The notes under the pieces were generated by a model. The model ran no database searches and was not told the origin of the DNA. It saw only the letters and a program-made list of their open reading frames with translations. A stretch of 64,000 nucleotides of DNA from Roseburia porci (GTDB lineage: Bacteria; Bacillota; Clostridia; Lachnospirales; Lachnospiraceae): the NCBI RefSeq assembly GCF_009695765.1, contig NZ_VUNI01000001.1, positions 62,001 through 126,000 of the forward strand. Direction: 5' to 3'. Made by a program: the position numbers and the translations under genes. How positions within the stretch are numbered: the first letter of the stretch is position 1; each line of letters begins with the position of its first letter. Positions 26,155 to 35,709 of the stretch are shown in pieces.

Positions 26155-27129
26155 ATGATTGAATATCGCTGGGCAACTCTGGGCTGTGGTGTGATTGCAA
26201 ACCAGCTGGCACAGGCAATGGAAGAGCAGGGAGGTAAACTGTACTCTGTTGCGAACCGGACACATGAGAAGGCAATCGCTTTTGCACAGAAATATGGAAT
26301 TGAAAAGGTATATGATCGTATCGAAGATGTATTTGAGGATGAGAATGTAGACATTATATACATATCGACACCTCACAACACGCATATTGAATATTTGAGA
26401 AAAGCATTGAATGCGGGAAAACATGTATTGTGTGAGAAATCCATTACGCTGAATGCACAGGAACTGGAGGAGGCAGTGGCTCTTGCCAAAAAGAATCATG
26501 TGATTTTAGCTGAGGCAATGACAATTTATCATATGCCGGTTTATAAGAAGCTGGAAGAAATCATTTCATCGGGAGTACTTGGACCGTTGAAGCTGATCCA
26601 GATGAATTTTGGAAGCTATAAAGATTATGATATGACGAACCGCTTTTTCAGCAGAAACCTTGCAGGCGGAGCAATGTTAGATATTGGTGTATACGCACTT
26701 TCTTTTGTGCGGTGGTTTATGACATCCAAACCGGATCAGATAGTATCGCAGGTTAAGTATGCGCCGACCGGCGTGGATGAGCAGGCGGGAATTCTTCTTA
26801 AGAATAAAGAGGAGGAGATGGCAACTGTAATTCTTTCGCTGCATGCAAAACAGCCAAAGAGGGGAACCATTGCATTTGACAAAGGATATATAGAGATTTA
26901 TGAGTATCCGAGAGGAGAGGAAGCGGTGATCACATATACCGCAGATGGACACAGGGAGACGATAAAAGAAGGCAGCACAGACCTTGCGCTTTCTTACGAA
27001 GTACTTGATATGGAAAAAGCTGTTTCCGGTAAAGAGGATTCCATGCATCTGGATTATACGGTAGATGTTATGGATATGATGACTCAGATCCGAAAAGACT
27101 GGGGAATGAAATATCCGGAAGAAGAGTAG
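26155..27129 (+). CDS. Gfo/Idh/MocA family oxidoreductase
   Basis: A 324-residue NAD(P)-dependent oxidoreductase. The N-terminal Rossmann domain reads WATLGCGVIANQLAQAM, followed by IIYISTPHNTHIEYLRKALNAGKHVLCEKSITLN; the family motif EKP is EKS here. The C-terminal alpha/beta domain contains GGAMLDIGVYALSFVRW. ATG 26155 has a GGAGG site at 26143-26147. Sugars, inositols and trans-dihydrodiols are typical substrates, but none can be assigned. The next gene, a flippase, begins 1-10 bases after the stop. Confidence 0.92.
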   Translation: MIEYRWATLGCGVIANQLAQAMEEQGGKLYSVANRTHEKAIAFAQKYGIEKVYDRIEDVFEDENVDIIYISTPHNTHIEYLRKALNAGKHVLCEKSITLNAQELEEAVALAKKNHVILAEAMTIYHMPVYKKLEEIISSGVLGPLKLIQMNFGSYKDYDMTNRFFSRNLAGGAMLDIGVYALSFVRWFMTSKPDQIVSQVKYAPTGVDEQAGILLKNKEEEMATVILSLHAKQPKRGTIAFDKGYIEIYEYPRGEEAVITYTADGHRETIKEGSTDLALSYEVLDMEKAVSGKEDSMHLDYTVDVMDMMTQIRKDWGMKYPEEE

Positions 27130-27130
27130 G

Positions 27131-28762
27131 GTGACAGCTGTGGGTAACAAAAAAGGATCATTTATAAAACAGGCTGGTATTCTTGCAGCAGCAGGAATTA
27201 TCAGCCGAATTATTGGAATTTTATACAGAAGTCCGCTTACTTCTGTCATTGGTGATGAGGGAAACGGATATTATCAGTCGGCATACAGTATTTATACGAT
27301 TGTATTGCTGCTCTGTTCCTATAGTATTCCATCTGCACTATCGAAGATTATTGCAGAAAAGCTTGCGAAAAAAGAATACCGGAATGTGCAGAAAATATTT
27401 CGCTGTGCCTTATTATATGTGTTCGTGGTCGGCGGAATCGCGAGCATTTTCCTGTTGTTTGGAGCAGGACTGTTTCTGGAAGGACAGGCTGCGGTTGTAT
27501 TAAAGGCATTTGCACCGACCGTTTTTATATCAGGTTTTGTCGGTGTGCTCCGCGGCTATTTTCAGGCACATGGTTCTATGCTTCAGACATCGATTTCACA
27601 GATTATAGAGCAGTTGTTAAATGCTGTTGTAAGTATTCTGGCTGCATATCTTTTGATCCGGGCAACTGGAAGTACAGATTCTACAGATAAGGCGATAAGC
27701 GGTGCAGTGGGAAGTACGATCGGTACCGGAAGCGGTGTACTGATTGCTTTTATTTTTATGCTTTGTGCATATATGCTCAATCGTGGTTACATAAAAAAAC
27801 GTACGGCAAGAGATCAGTCGGGGAAAGTGGATTCTTATCGCCAGATATTTGGAATGCTGCTTTCGATGGTGACTCCGATCATTATCAGTACGTTTATTTA
27901 TAATTTTAATGTATCATTTAACCTGGTTGTTTACACGAAAACCATGGTTCATTTTAAAGGATTTACGTCAGCTCAGGCTGCAACACAGTATGGTATTTTC
28001 TCGGGAAAATCTTTAGTAATCCTGAATATTCCAATCGCGATCGCGGTGGCGATGTCTTCAGCGATGATTCCTGCAATTGCGTCAAGCCGTGCAATCGGAG
28101 ACGAACGTGCGACAAACCGGAGAATTGAAAATGCAATGTTTGTAACGCTTCTTATTGCAATTCCATGTGCGGTGGGACTTCTCGTATTGGCAAAACCGGT
28201 TATGCAGCTGCTTTTTCCACAGAAAGATTCGCTGGATCTTGCATCCAGACTTCTTATGATGACAGCAATTACAGTTATTTTTGATTCGCTGTCGGCACTT
28301 GGAAATGGAATCCTGCAGGGACTTGGCAAAGTGAAGATCCCGGTTCGCAATGCGGCCGTGGCGCTGACACTTCAAAGTGGTATTCTGGCACTTTTACTGG
28401 CATTTACAGAGCTGAATCTGTATGCGCTTGTAATTTGCCTGTTGATTTATTCATTTACCATGTTCTTTTTGAATACACTTTCTGTTCATAAGTATACAGG
28501 ACTGAAAGAGAATGTTATGAAACTGTATGTATGGCCGGTTCTTGCGACACTTATCATGGGAGCTTTCGCTTTTGCAACATACCATGCTGTATATATGCTG
28601 CTTCCAAGAAATGTAATTGCTTTGATATGTGCGATTGCAGTGGCCGGGATTGTATATTTTATTTGTGTGATCAAATTAAAGATCCTGACCGAAGAGGAAC
28701 TGGATCTGATCCCATTTGGCGGGAAGATTGTTACGGTTGCAGAAAAACTGCATTTGATGTAA
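27131..28762 (+). CDS. Polysaccharide/lipid flippase of the MOP superfamily (SpoVB/MurJ-like)
   Basis: A 543-residue polytopic membrane protein with about 14 hydrophobic spans. The opening SFIKQAGILAAAGIISRIIGILYRSPLTSVIGDEGNGYY is characteristic of SpoVB/YtgP-type transporters, which move lipid-linked cell-wall or polysaccharide precursors. Later motifs GVLRGYFQAHGSM and LGNGILQGLGKVKIP fit. The start is either GTG 27131 or GTG 27140; the second has AGGGTG at a better distance, so the N-terminus is uncertain by three residues. It may serve peptidoglycan lipid II export, or capsule; context does not decide. Confidence 0.9.
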   Translation: MTAVGNKKGSFIKQAGILAAAGIISRIIGILYRSPLTSVIGDEGNGYYQSAYSIYTIVLLLCSYSIPSALSKIIAEKLAKKEYRNVQKIFRCALLYVFVVGGIASIFLLFGAGLFLEGQAAVVLKAFAPTVFISGFVGVLRGYFQAHGSMLQTSISQIIEQLLNAVVSILAAYLLIRATGSTDSTDKAISGAVGSTIGTGSGVLIAFIFMLCAYMLNRGYIKKRTARDQSGKVDSYRQIFGMLLSMVTPIIISTFIYNFNVSFNLVVYTKTMVHFKGFTSAQAATQYGIFSGKSLVILNIPIAIAVAMSSAMIPAIASSRAIGDERATNRRIENAMFVTLLIAIPCAVGLLVLAKPVMQLLFPQKDSLDLASRLLMMTAITVIFDSLSALGNGILQGLGKVKIPVRNAAVALTLQSGILALLLAFTELNLYALVICLLIYSFTMFFLNTLSVHKYTGLKENVMKLYVWPVLATLIMGAFAFATYHAVYMLLPRNVIALICAIAVAGIVYFICVIKLKILTEEELDLIPFGGKIVTVAEKLHLM

Positions 28763-28795
28763 TTAATATAGAACAAATAGAAAAGGAATTAGGAT

Positions 28796-29590
28796 ATGGC
28801 TGGTAAAATTCGATTGATAGCAAGTGATCTGGATGGAACATTATTGCAGAATGGACAGATCACCTGTAATGAGGAATTATTTCCACTTCTGGATGAACTT
28901 AAGGAGCAGGATGTGTATTTTGTTCCTGCAAGTGGAAGACAATATGGAAGTCTTTTGAAGTTATTTCATAAACGTCATGATAAGATGCTTTATTTATGCG
29001 AGAACGGAGCGCTTGTTATGTATCAGGATCAGGTAATTTATAAGAATCAGTTTGAAGATTCTCTGGCGCTTGATATCTGTCATACCGTGTATGATAATCC
29101 ATGTTGTGAAGTGCTGATTTCGGGAGAAAGAACCAGTTATCTGATCCCGAAGTCGGAGGATTATGTAAGATATGTGAGGGACGATGTCGGAAATGATGTT
29201 ACAATCATACAAAAACCGGAAGAGATTATGGAACCGATCATCAAAGTTTCTTATTTTACAAAAGCTGAGGATCGTGATCCGGTTACTGCCGATTTTCAGG
29301 CAAAATTCAAGGATTCCTGCCAGATTGTGACCTCGGGTAACCGCTGGGTAGATTTTGCACCGAACGGAACCAGTAAAGGAAGTGCGATGGAACATATTGG
29401 AAATCTCTTAAATATTGCTCCGGATGAGATGGCGGCCTTTGGAGATAATGAAAATGACCGTACGATGCTTGGATATGTCGGACATCCTTATATTATGGAG
29501 AACTGTAATCCGACAATACGCGATATACCGGGAGAAAGCTGTTATCGCGTGGAACAGACCCTGAGAGATCTATTGAAGAACATGAATTAG
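28796..29590 (+). CDS. HAD superfamily hydrolase, Cof subfamily (IIB)
   Basis: A 264-residue phosphatase. Motif I is SDLDGTLL with the nucleophile Asp11 and Asp13, the C2-type cap lies between about 85 and 190, and motifs III/IV read GTSKGSAMEH and AAFGDNENDRTML. Such enzymes dephosphorylate sugar phosphates, flavin or pyridoxal phosphates in the cytoplasm. The start has AAAAGGAATTAGG upstream. It is part of the long + strand run. Confidence 0.93.
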   Translation: MAGKIRLIASDLDGTLLQNGQITCNEELFPLLDELKEQDVYFVPASGRQYGSLLKLFHKRHDKMLYLCENGALVMYQDQVIYKNQFEDSLALDICHTVYDNPCCEVLISGERTSYLIPKSEDYVRYVRDDVGNDVTIIQKPEEIMEPIIKVSYFTKAEDRDPVTADFQAKFKDSCQIVTSGNRWVDFAPNGTSKGSAMEHIGNLLNIAPDEMAAFGDNENDRTMLGYVGHPYIMENCNPTIRDIPGESCYRVEQTLRDLLKNMN

Positions 29591-29605
29591 AATTGGAGAA
29601 TGGGA

Positions 29606-31258
29606 ATGAACAGAAAACGGGTTGGAATGTTAATATTTATTGGGATACTGGCGGTTCTTTGTGTCGTAACAGCAATGACACCTGGAATAATTACAGATCC
29701 GGAAAATTACACATGCAGTTCTTATGCGACGATTGTAGCACTTCTGCCGCCGGTAATCGCAATCGGACTTGCCCTGATCACCAAAGAAGTATATACATCT
29801 CTGCTTGCGGGAATTATTACGGGAGGACTTTTGTACTCGAATTTTAACCTGGAGCTGATGATCAATACCATATTTTTCCAGGAAGATGGTGGAATGGTAA
29901 GCAAACTGGCGAATTCCTGGAATGTTGGTATTCTGGTGTTCCTTGTTATGCTTGGAATTCTGGTTTCTATGCTGAATAAAGCCGGTGGCTCAGCCGCGTT
30001 TGGAAAATGGGCATCTAAACATATAAAAACAAGGATCGGAGCACAGATATCGGTTATGATCCTTGGAGTTCTGATATTTGTGGATGACTATTTTAACTGC
30101 CTTACAGTAGGAAGTGTTATGCGTCCGGTCACAGACCGGCATAAAGTCTCCAGAGCAAAATTATCCTATATTATTGATGCAACGGCAGCACCGGTGTGTA
30201 TTATTGCACCGATCAGTTCCTGGGCAGCTGCGGTTACTTCTTCCGTTCCGGAAGATGCAAAGATTAACGGATTTGCTGTTTTTCTTCAGACGATTCCGTA
30301 TAATCTGTACGCAATATTGACTCTGGTCATGGTTGTTCTGGTGACGCTGCTTCGCGTGGACTTTGGACCGATGAAAAAGCATGAGATGAATGCAATTGCA
30401 GGAGATTTATTTACAACGCCGGGGCGGCCTTATGAGGGAAACGAAGAAGAGGTTGTCAATGAGAAAGCACACGTGCTGGATCTTGTTCTTCCGGTAGTTG
30501 TGCTGATCACAAGCTGTATTATCGCAATGATCTATACCGGTGGATTTTTTCAGGGAACTTCGTTTGTGGAAGCGTTTGCAGGTTCAGATGCTTCAGTCGG
30601 TCTTGTATTAGGCGGTGCAGTTACACTTGCATTTACGTTTGTTTATTATATGATGCGTGATGTGCTGTCATTTGAGGAATTTGCAAAATGTATTCCGGAA
30701 GGTTTCCAGTCGATGATCGCACCGATTCTGATTCTGACAATGGCATGGACGTTATCGGGAATGACCAATCTTCTTGGAGCAAAATATTTTGTAGCAGATC
30801 TTGTTGCACATTCAGCAGAGGCAATGCAGGGATTCCTTCCTATGATCATTTTCCTTGTTGCCGCTTTTCTGGCATTTGCAACAGGAACTTCATGGGGAAC
30901 ATTCAGTATATTGATCCCGATTGTGATCGGAGTTTTCCCGGAAGGACAAATGATGGTAATCTCAATCGCAGCATGTCTGGCCGGTGCAGTCTGTGGGGAT
31001 CACTGTTCCCCGATTTCGGACACAACGATCATGGCTTCAGCGGGCGGACATTGTGAGCATGTAAATCATGTTGTGACACAGCTTCCGTATGTTATGGTTG
31101 TTGCCGGGGTATGTTTGTTTGGCTACATGTTGATCGGAATTTTCATGGCAGCCGGGTTACGGGCACTCACATGGCTGGTGCTTCCGGTCTGCATTGTAAT
31201 CCTTGTGGGACTTCTTTTGGGAATACGATCAAAAACCGGAGGAAAGGAAGCAATTTGA
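29606..31258 (+). CDS. Na+/H+ antiporter, NhaC family
   Basis: A 550-residue membrane protein with about 12 spans. Family motifs are VALLPPVIAIGLALITKEVYTSLLAGI, a FVDDYFNCLTVGSVMRPVTDRH stretch with membrane-embedded acidic residues, DATAAPVCIIAPISSW, and near the end GTSWGTF and GDHCSPISDTTIMASAGG. It exchanges sodium (or a solute) for protons across the cytoplasmic membrane. ATG 29606 is preferred to ATG 29600 because GGAGA (29595-29599) is too close to the latter. Its stop overlaps the next start in TGATG. Some NhaC-family members carry amino or organic acids instead, so the substrate is not certain. Confidence 0.9.
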   Translation: MNRKRVGMLIFIGILAVLCVVTAMTPGIITDPENYTCSSYATIVALLPPVIAIGLALITKEVYTSLLAGIITGGLLYSNFNLELMINTIFFQEDGGMVSKLANSWNVGILVFLVMLGILVSMLNKAGGSAAFGKWASKHIKTRIGAQISVMILGVLIFVDDYFNCLTVGSVMRPVTDRHKVSRAKLSYIIDATAAPVCIIAPISSWAAAVTSSVPEDAKINGFAVFLQTIPYNLYAILTLVMVVLVTLLRVDFGPMKKHEMNAIAGDLFTTPGRPYEGNEEEVVNEKAHVLDLVLPVVVLITSCIIAMIYTGGFFQGTSFVEAFAGSDASVGLVLGGAVTLAFTFVYYMMRDVLSFEEFAKCIPEGFQSMIAPILILTMAWTLSGMTNLLGAKYFVADLVAHSAEAMQGFLPMIIFLVAAFLAFATGTSWGTFSILIPIVIGVFPEGQMMVISIAACLAGAVCGDHCSPISDTTIMASAGGHCEHVNHVVTQLPYVMVVAGVCLFGYMLIGIFMAAGLRALTWLVLPVCIVILVGLLLGIRSKTGGKEAI

Positions 31259-31764
31259 TGAAAGAAAATGACGGGCAGCATCTGGTGTATCATGAGTTTG
31301 CACCAGTGTATGATCAACATTCCCGAATACTGATACTTGGCAGTTTTCCGTCTGTAAAGTCCAGAGAACAGCAGTTTTATTATGGACATCCGCAAAACCG
31401 GTTCTGGAAACTGTTAGCAGGTCTTTTACAGATTCCGGTGCCGGAGAGCATAGAGGAGAAAAAGCAGATGCTTCTTACACACCACATTGCGCTTTGGGAT
31501 GTGATTGCATCCTGTGAGATTACAGGATCATCGGATGCAAGTATTCGAAATGTTGTTCCGAACGATATTTCGAAAATTCTGCAGGAAGCTCCGATCGAGA
31601 AGATTATTGCAAACGGAACAAAAGCATACGAACTGTATCAGAAATATATTTATCCGTCTACCGGACAATGTTGTCAGAAGATGCCGTCAACGAGTCCTGC
31701 CAATGCAGCGTGGAACATGGGACGGCTGATGGAAAGCTGGCAGACGGTAATTCCGGCAAAATAG
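31258..31764 (+). CDS. DNA-deoxyinosine glycosylase (UDG superfamily, family 6 type)
   Basis: A 168-residue DNA repair enzyme of the uracil-DNA glycosylase superfamily. The active-site region reads LILGSFPSVKSREQQFYYGHPQNRFWKLLAGLL, typical of hypoxanthine-DNA glycosylases that remove deaminated adenine. The motif ALWDVIASCEITGSSDASI and the C-terminal MPSTSPANAAW (equivalent to the HPSP loop) fit. The ATG overlaps the NhaC stop; the ribosome site GGAGGAAAGG lies inside nhaC. A longer frame from 31111 runs inside the upstream gene and is rejected. With ung at 2001 the cell has two UDG-superfamily enzymes here. Confidence 0.88.
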   Translation: MKENDGQHLVYHEFAPVYDQHSRILILGSFPSVKSREQQFYYGHPQNRFWKLLAGLLQIPVPESIEEKKQMLLTHHIALWDVIASCEITGSSDASIRNVVPNDISKILQEAPIEKIIANGTKAYELYQKYIYPSTGQCCQKMPSTSPANAAWNMGRLMESWQTVIPAK

Positions 31765-31800
31765 AAAAATTATGAGTAAAATTCACAAGGAGATCGAGAT

Positions 31801-32577
31801 ATGCGTATTGATTTTGGCAGTGTAGAAGAGAAAAAGATTGCAAATTTTAAAGGTGGCATGCAGACATTCCGGACAAGAATGTTTGATGACGGTTCTGCAA
31901 AAATTATGTATGGGACACTGGAACCGGGAGCATCCATCGGACTTCATACCCATGAAACAAACAGTGAGATCATCTACGTTCTTTCCGGAAAAGGCCGGAT
32001 GATCTATGATGAAACAGAAGAACAGCTTCAGGCAGGGGAGGCGCATTATTGCCCGAAGGGACACACGCATAGTTTTATCAATGATGGAACCGAAGATCTT
32101 GTGTTTTTTGCAGTAGTTCCTGAATTGACTGAGGCTGCAGAAGAACCAAAAGAACAAAAAGATACACAATGCTTTGCTTATGTCGACGGATCTTATAATA
32201 AAGTGTCTGGTACATATGGATATGGCGGATTTGTGATGCATGATGGGAAAAAGGAGATTCTGCAGGGAAGCGGGACAGATCCTGAGATGGCATCCATGCA
32301 TAATGTGGCCGGAGAGGTTCTGGGAAGTATGGCTGCGATTCAAAAGGCAGTGGAACTTGGGATTGCGGAAATTACGATTTTTTATGATTATATGGGAATT
32401 GAAAAATGGGCAAAAGGTGAATGGAAACGGAATAAAAAAGGCACGATTGCCTATTACGATTTCATTCAGTCTGTGAAAGACCAGATCCGGATCGAATTCA
32501 AAAAGGTAAAGGGACACTCCGGAGTAGAAGGAAATGAAGAGGCGGATAAGCTGGCAAAGCAGGCAGTCGGTCTGTAA
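31801..32577 (+). CDS. Cupin domain fused to a type 1 RNase H domain
   Basis: A 258-residue two-domain protein. Residues about 1-110 are a single cupin with complete metal ligands: His49, His51 and Glu56 (GLHTHETNSEIIYV) and His90 (CPKGHTHSF). A short Glu/Lys linker leads to an RNase H1 domain (about 123-256) with the four catalytic acids Asp129 (AYVDGSYN), Glu172 (VAGEVLGS), Asp196 (IFYDYMGI) and Asp249 (EADKLA), plus the His239 loop (KGHSGVEGN). RNase H removes RNA from RNA-DNA hybrids. The frame is continuous with no stop or shift between the domains. What the cupin senses is unknown; it replaces the viroplasmin-type hybrid-binding domain seen in many bacterial RNase H1 proteins. Confidence 0.9.
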   Translation: MRIDFGSVEEKKIANFKGGMQTFRTRMFDDGSAKIMYGTLEPGASIGLHTHETNSEIIYVLSGKGRMIYDETEEQLQAGEAHYCPKGHTHSFINDGTEDLVFFAVVPELTEAAEEPKEQKDTQCFAYVDGSYNKVSGTYGYGGFVMHDGKKEILQGSGTDPEMASMHNVAGEVLGSMAAIQKAVELGIAEITIFYDYMGIEKWAKGEWKRNKKGTIAYYDFIQSVKDQIRIEFKKVKGHSGVEGNEEADKLAKQAVGL

Positions 32578-32662
32578 AACACAGTTCTTTTGCTATGGTG
32601 CATAATTTAAGGTTGAAAAGAACAATCTATCCATGAAGAGATGAGAGTGAAAGGAATACTAC

Positions 32663-33577
32663 ATGAATTCATGGATCAGATCCCAAAAGGAAGAAAAAAT
32701 ATATATTGCCGTTATGAACGGGCAGGAATGGGCGGATACGAAAGAGTGCAGAAATAACCTTTGTGTCCGCCCTTTTTCGCCTTCTCTTCGCTATTGCAGA
32801 ATGGAACGGAAGCGGGACCGGTTGCGGATACAGATGGAAACACCATCAAGAAAGAGTGAAACAAAGGAATTTTACTATAGTATCTGGATTGCAGGGAATC
32901 TGTTTGTGATTGTTGGAGAAGATGATTTCCTGGTTAAGAATATGACAGAGATCATGAAGAAAATGGATGAGAAAACGAAGCTGGAGGAGCAGGATGAAAA
33001 ATGGGCAGCGGGATATCTTTCCAGCCTCCTGGAACAATGGTTTAAGAGCATTTTAAAAGATGATCTTGAATTTCTGCAGTCTGTCGAACTGGAGATTGCA
33101 AAGCTTGAGGAGGCAGTCCTGAAAGGAAAATGTCCGGAATTTAACGCCAGAATGCTTCCGGTCAAAAAGCAGATTGCCCGTTTTTACCGGTATTATAATC
33201 AATTGGTGGAATTAAGTCAGGAATTGACAGAACTTGGGGAATTTTCGGAAAAGGAAAGTAAGGAAAACTGGATGAATGGATTTAAGGAGCGCTGTAGTCT
33301 CCTCGCCGGACAGACACAGATCATCCGGGAATATATGATACAGGTTCAGGAAGTGTATCAGTCGGAGATTGAGATCCGGCAAAATGATGTCATGAAAGCA
33401 CTTACCATGGTGACAACCATATGTTTTCCACTGACACTGGTGGCAGGCTGGTATGGAATGAATTTTAAATATATGCCGGAAATCTACAGCAGGTATGGGT
33501 ATCCGGCAGTGATCTTTATCTGTGTGATTATTATTATCATTTCGCTGATTATTTTCAAAAAAAAGAACTTCTGGTAG
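32663..33577 (+). CDS. CorA-like divalent metal transporter
   Basis: A 304-residue protein with a cytoplasmic N-terminal domain and long helices (100-230), then two C-terminal spans. The signature YGMN (264-267) closes the first span (PLTLVAGWYGMNFKYMPE), which is diagnostic of CorA-type magnesium or cobalt channels, and the second span ends in KKK. The first 80 residues are unusually basic and poorly conserved. The usual start (ATG 32663) has only GAAAGGAA. It acts as a pentamer in the cytoplasmic membrane. Ion preference is not evident. Confidence 0.88.
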   Translation: MNSWIRSQKEEKIYIAVMNGQEWADTKECRNNLCVRPFSPSLRYCRMERKRDRLRIQMETPSRKSETKEFYYSIWIAGNLFVIVGEDDFLVKNMTEIMKKMDEKTKLEEQDEKWAAGYLSSLLEQWFKSILKDDLEFLQSVELEIAKLEEAVLKGKCPEFNARMLPVKKQIARFYRYYNQLVELSQELTELGEFSEKESKENWMNGFKERCSLLAGQTQIIREYMIQVQEVYQSEIEIRQNDVMKALTMVTTICFPLTLVAGWYGMNFKYMPEIYSRYGYPAVIFICVIIIIISLIIFKKKNFW

Positions 33578-33654
33578 GAAAATCGGATATAATGTATTAT
33601 ACTATAACATTATGACGTCAAAGTGCGAAAGTATAAAGAGGAGTAGGGTGATAT

Positions 33655-34767
33655 ATGAGTTCATTTAATGTAGAATTAAAAAAAGTCGTAGATGACAGTT
33701 ATGAAATTGAGATCGGCTATGAACTTTCCAACCAGCTTGTTGAGGATCTGGAAAAGGGACTGGTCGGCAAGATCAAAAGATTTGCCGTGATCACAGACAG
33801 TAATGTCCGCGATCTGTATGCAAAACCAATCTGCGAGAAGCTGATCCATTCCGGATTTCTGGTAGATATGTTTGTTTTCCCGGCCGGCGAAAAAAGCAAG
33901 ACGCGTGAAACAAAGGCAAAACTTGAAGATGCAATGTTAGAAAAGGGCTATCGCAGAGATTGCTGTGTCATTGCAATCGGAGGAGGTGTTGTTTCTGATA
34001 TCGCAGGATTTTTAGCAGGAACTTATGGAAGAGGAGTGCCGTTCATTAATTATGCGACAACACTTCTTGCAGCCGCAGATGCATCAATTGGAGGAAAGAC
34101 AGCGGTAGACACGCCGCTTGCAACCAATCTGATCGGATTATTCAATCAGCCAAAGAAGGTGTACATTGATATTGCATGCTGGAAAACACTTCCGGATCGT
34201 CAGATGAGAAGCGGAATGGCAGAAACCATCAAACATGCATGTATGGCAAGTATGGATATGTTTGAGTTCATTGAGGAAAACCTTGATGATATTATGAATT
34301 TTAAAAAGTTTGCATGTGAATATATTACCGAGAATAACTGTAATATTAAATATCAGGTCGTAATGAAGGATGAGAAGGAAAGCGGACTGCGCGAGATCTT
34401 AAATCTGGGACATACGGTTGGACGTGCTATTGAAACAGTCAGTGAATACAAGCTGTTACATGGGGAGGCACTGGCAATTGGAATGGCTGCCGAGGTGTTA
34501 TTGTCTGCACGTCTTGGTTATATGTCAGAAGAAGAGGCACAAAGAGTGATCGACCTTTATAAAAAGACAGGACTTCCGACAGAGATTCCGGATTATATCG
34601 ATCGTGAGGAGCTTGTACATAAGCTTTATACAGACAAGAAAGTCAGAGATGGAAAACTCCGTTTTGTTTTGCAGAAAGGAATCGGGGATATTGTAGAATA
34701 TACACCGGGTGTCTATGCAAGACCGATCGAGGAAGATCTGGCAAGAGAAATCATCATGGAGTTGTAA
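33655..34767 (+). CDS. aroB: 3-Dehydroquinate synthase
   Basis: Converts DAHP to 3-dehydroquinate, the second step of the shikimate pathway. The 370-residue protein shows the NAD-binding GGGVVSDIAGFLAGTYGRGVPFI, the substrate-binding TTLLAAADASIGGKTAVD, and metal-binding LNLGHTVGRAIE and LLHGEALAIGM. AGGAGTAGGG precedes ATG 33655. No other aro genes are adjacent; the next gene starts 3 bases later and is tRNA-related, so the pair is co-transcribed by position only. Confidence 0.97.
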   Translation: MSSFNVELKKVVDDSYEIEIGYELSNQLVEDLEKGLVGKIKRFAVITDSNVRDLYAKPICEKLIHSGFLVDMFVFPAGEKSKTRETKAKLEDAMLEKGYRRDCCVIAIGGGVVSDIAGFLAGTYGRGVPFINYATTLLAAADASIGGKTAVDTPLATNLIGLFNQPKKVYIDIACWKTLPDRQMRSGMAETIKHACMASMDMFEFIEENLDDIMNFKKFACEYITENNCNIKYQVVMKDEKESGLREILNLGHTVGRAIETVSEYKLLHGEALAIGMAAEVLLSARLGYMSEEEAQRVIDLYKKTGLPTEIPDYIDREELVHKLYTDKKVRDGKLRFVLQKGIGDIVEYTPGVYARPIEEDLAREIIMEL

Positions 34768-34770
34768 AGG

Positions 34771-35709
34771 ATGCAGATTTATATGGCCCCTTTAGAGGGA
34801 ATTACCGGTTTTGTGTTCCGGAATGCTTTTCATAAATATTATGGCGGTGTGGATAAATATTTCACACCGTTTATTACACCACATACCAAAAAGAATATGG
34901 ATGCAAGAGAACGAAGAGACATTCTTCCGGAAAATAATCGTGGGATTACCCTTGTCCCACAGGTTCTCACCTGTCAGGTGGAGGAAATGATCTCCATCAG
35001 CAGGGAATTGAAGGAACTGGGTTATACACAGATCAATCTGAATCTTGGCTGTCCGTCGGGAACGGTTGCAGCAAAGGGAAAAGGATCAGGCTTTTTGGAT
35101 GATCCGATAAAACTGGATCGTTTTTTTGAAGTATACTTTGAAAATTCTGACATGCCGCTTTCCATCAAGACACGAGTCGGAGTGGAAGAAACGGATGAGT
35201 TTGAACAGCTGCTTGCAGTCTATAAAAAGTATCCATTTTGTGAGGTGATCATACATCCGCGGCTCGGAAAGGAATTTTATCGGGGAACGGTACATCGTGA
35301 TCTTTTTTCGAGAGCAGTAAAAGTATTGCCACAGCCGGTGTGCTATAACGGGGATATTTTTACAACCGTGGATTTTCAAACTGTTTCAGGAGAAAATCCG
35401 GAATGTGAAAGATACATGCTTGGACGTGGACTTTTATGGAATCCACAGCTGGCAGAAGGGATTGTGAGCGGGAGGATGACAGAATTTGATCTTGTTCGTT
35501 TTGAACAGTTTCATGATGAGATTGTGAGTGGATACCGGGAATATATATCGGGAGACCGTAATGTCCTGTTTCGCATGAAGGAACTCTGGGGATATTGGAA
35601 AGATTTGTTCCCGGCTGATAAAAAGCATTTTAAAAAGATACGAAAAGCATCTACACTCATGGAATACGGACAGGAAGTGAGAATGCTTTTCGAAGAAACG
35701 AAAGCTTAG
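34771..35709 (+). CDS. dus: tRNA-dihydrouridine synthase
   Basis: An FMN enzyme that reduces uridines in the tRNA D or variable loops. The 312-residue TIM barrel has MAPLEGITGFVFRNAF at the N-terminus, the catalytic Cys94 in NLNLGCPSGTVAAKGKGSG, SIKTRVG and, later, HPRLGKEFYRG and YNGDIFT. It starts 3 bases after aroB with the site AAAGG. It is on the short side for the family and is not clearly DusA, B or C. The last four bases overlap the convergent tmcAL stop. Confidence 0.94.
   Translation: MQIYMAPLEGITGFVFRNAFHKYYGGVDKYFTPFITPHTKKNMDARERRDILPENNRGITLVPQVLTCQVEEMISISRELKELGYTQINLNLGCPSGTVAAKGKGSGFLDDPIKLDRFFEVYFENSDMPLSIKTRVGVEETDEFEQLLAVYKKYPFCEVIIHPRLGKEFYRGTVHRDLFSRAVKVLPQPVCYNGDIFTTVDFQTVSGENPECERYMLGRGLLWNPQLAEGIVSGRMTEFDLVRFEQFHDEIVSGYREYISGDRNVLFRMKELWGYWKDLFPADKKHFKKIRKASTLMEYGQEVRMLFEETKA

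Noticed and set aside
31783-32517. Minus-strand frame of 244 codons over the cupin-RNase H gene
   Set aside because: Shadow of the fusion gene, which has complete active sites in both domains.
31750-32577. Cupin and RNase H as two adjacent genes
   Set aside because: No stop, frame change or ribosome site between the domains; the linker is short and in frame.
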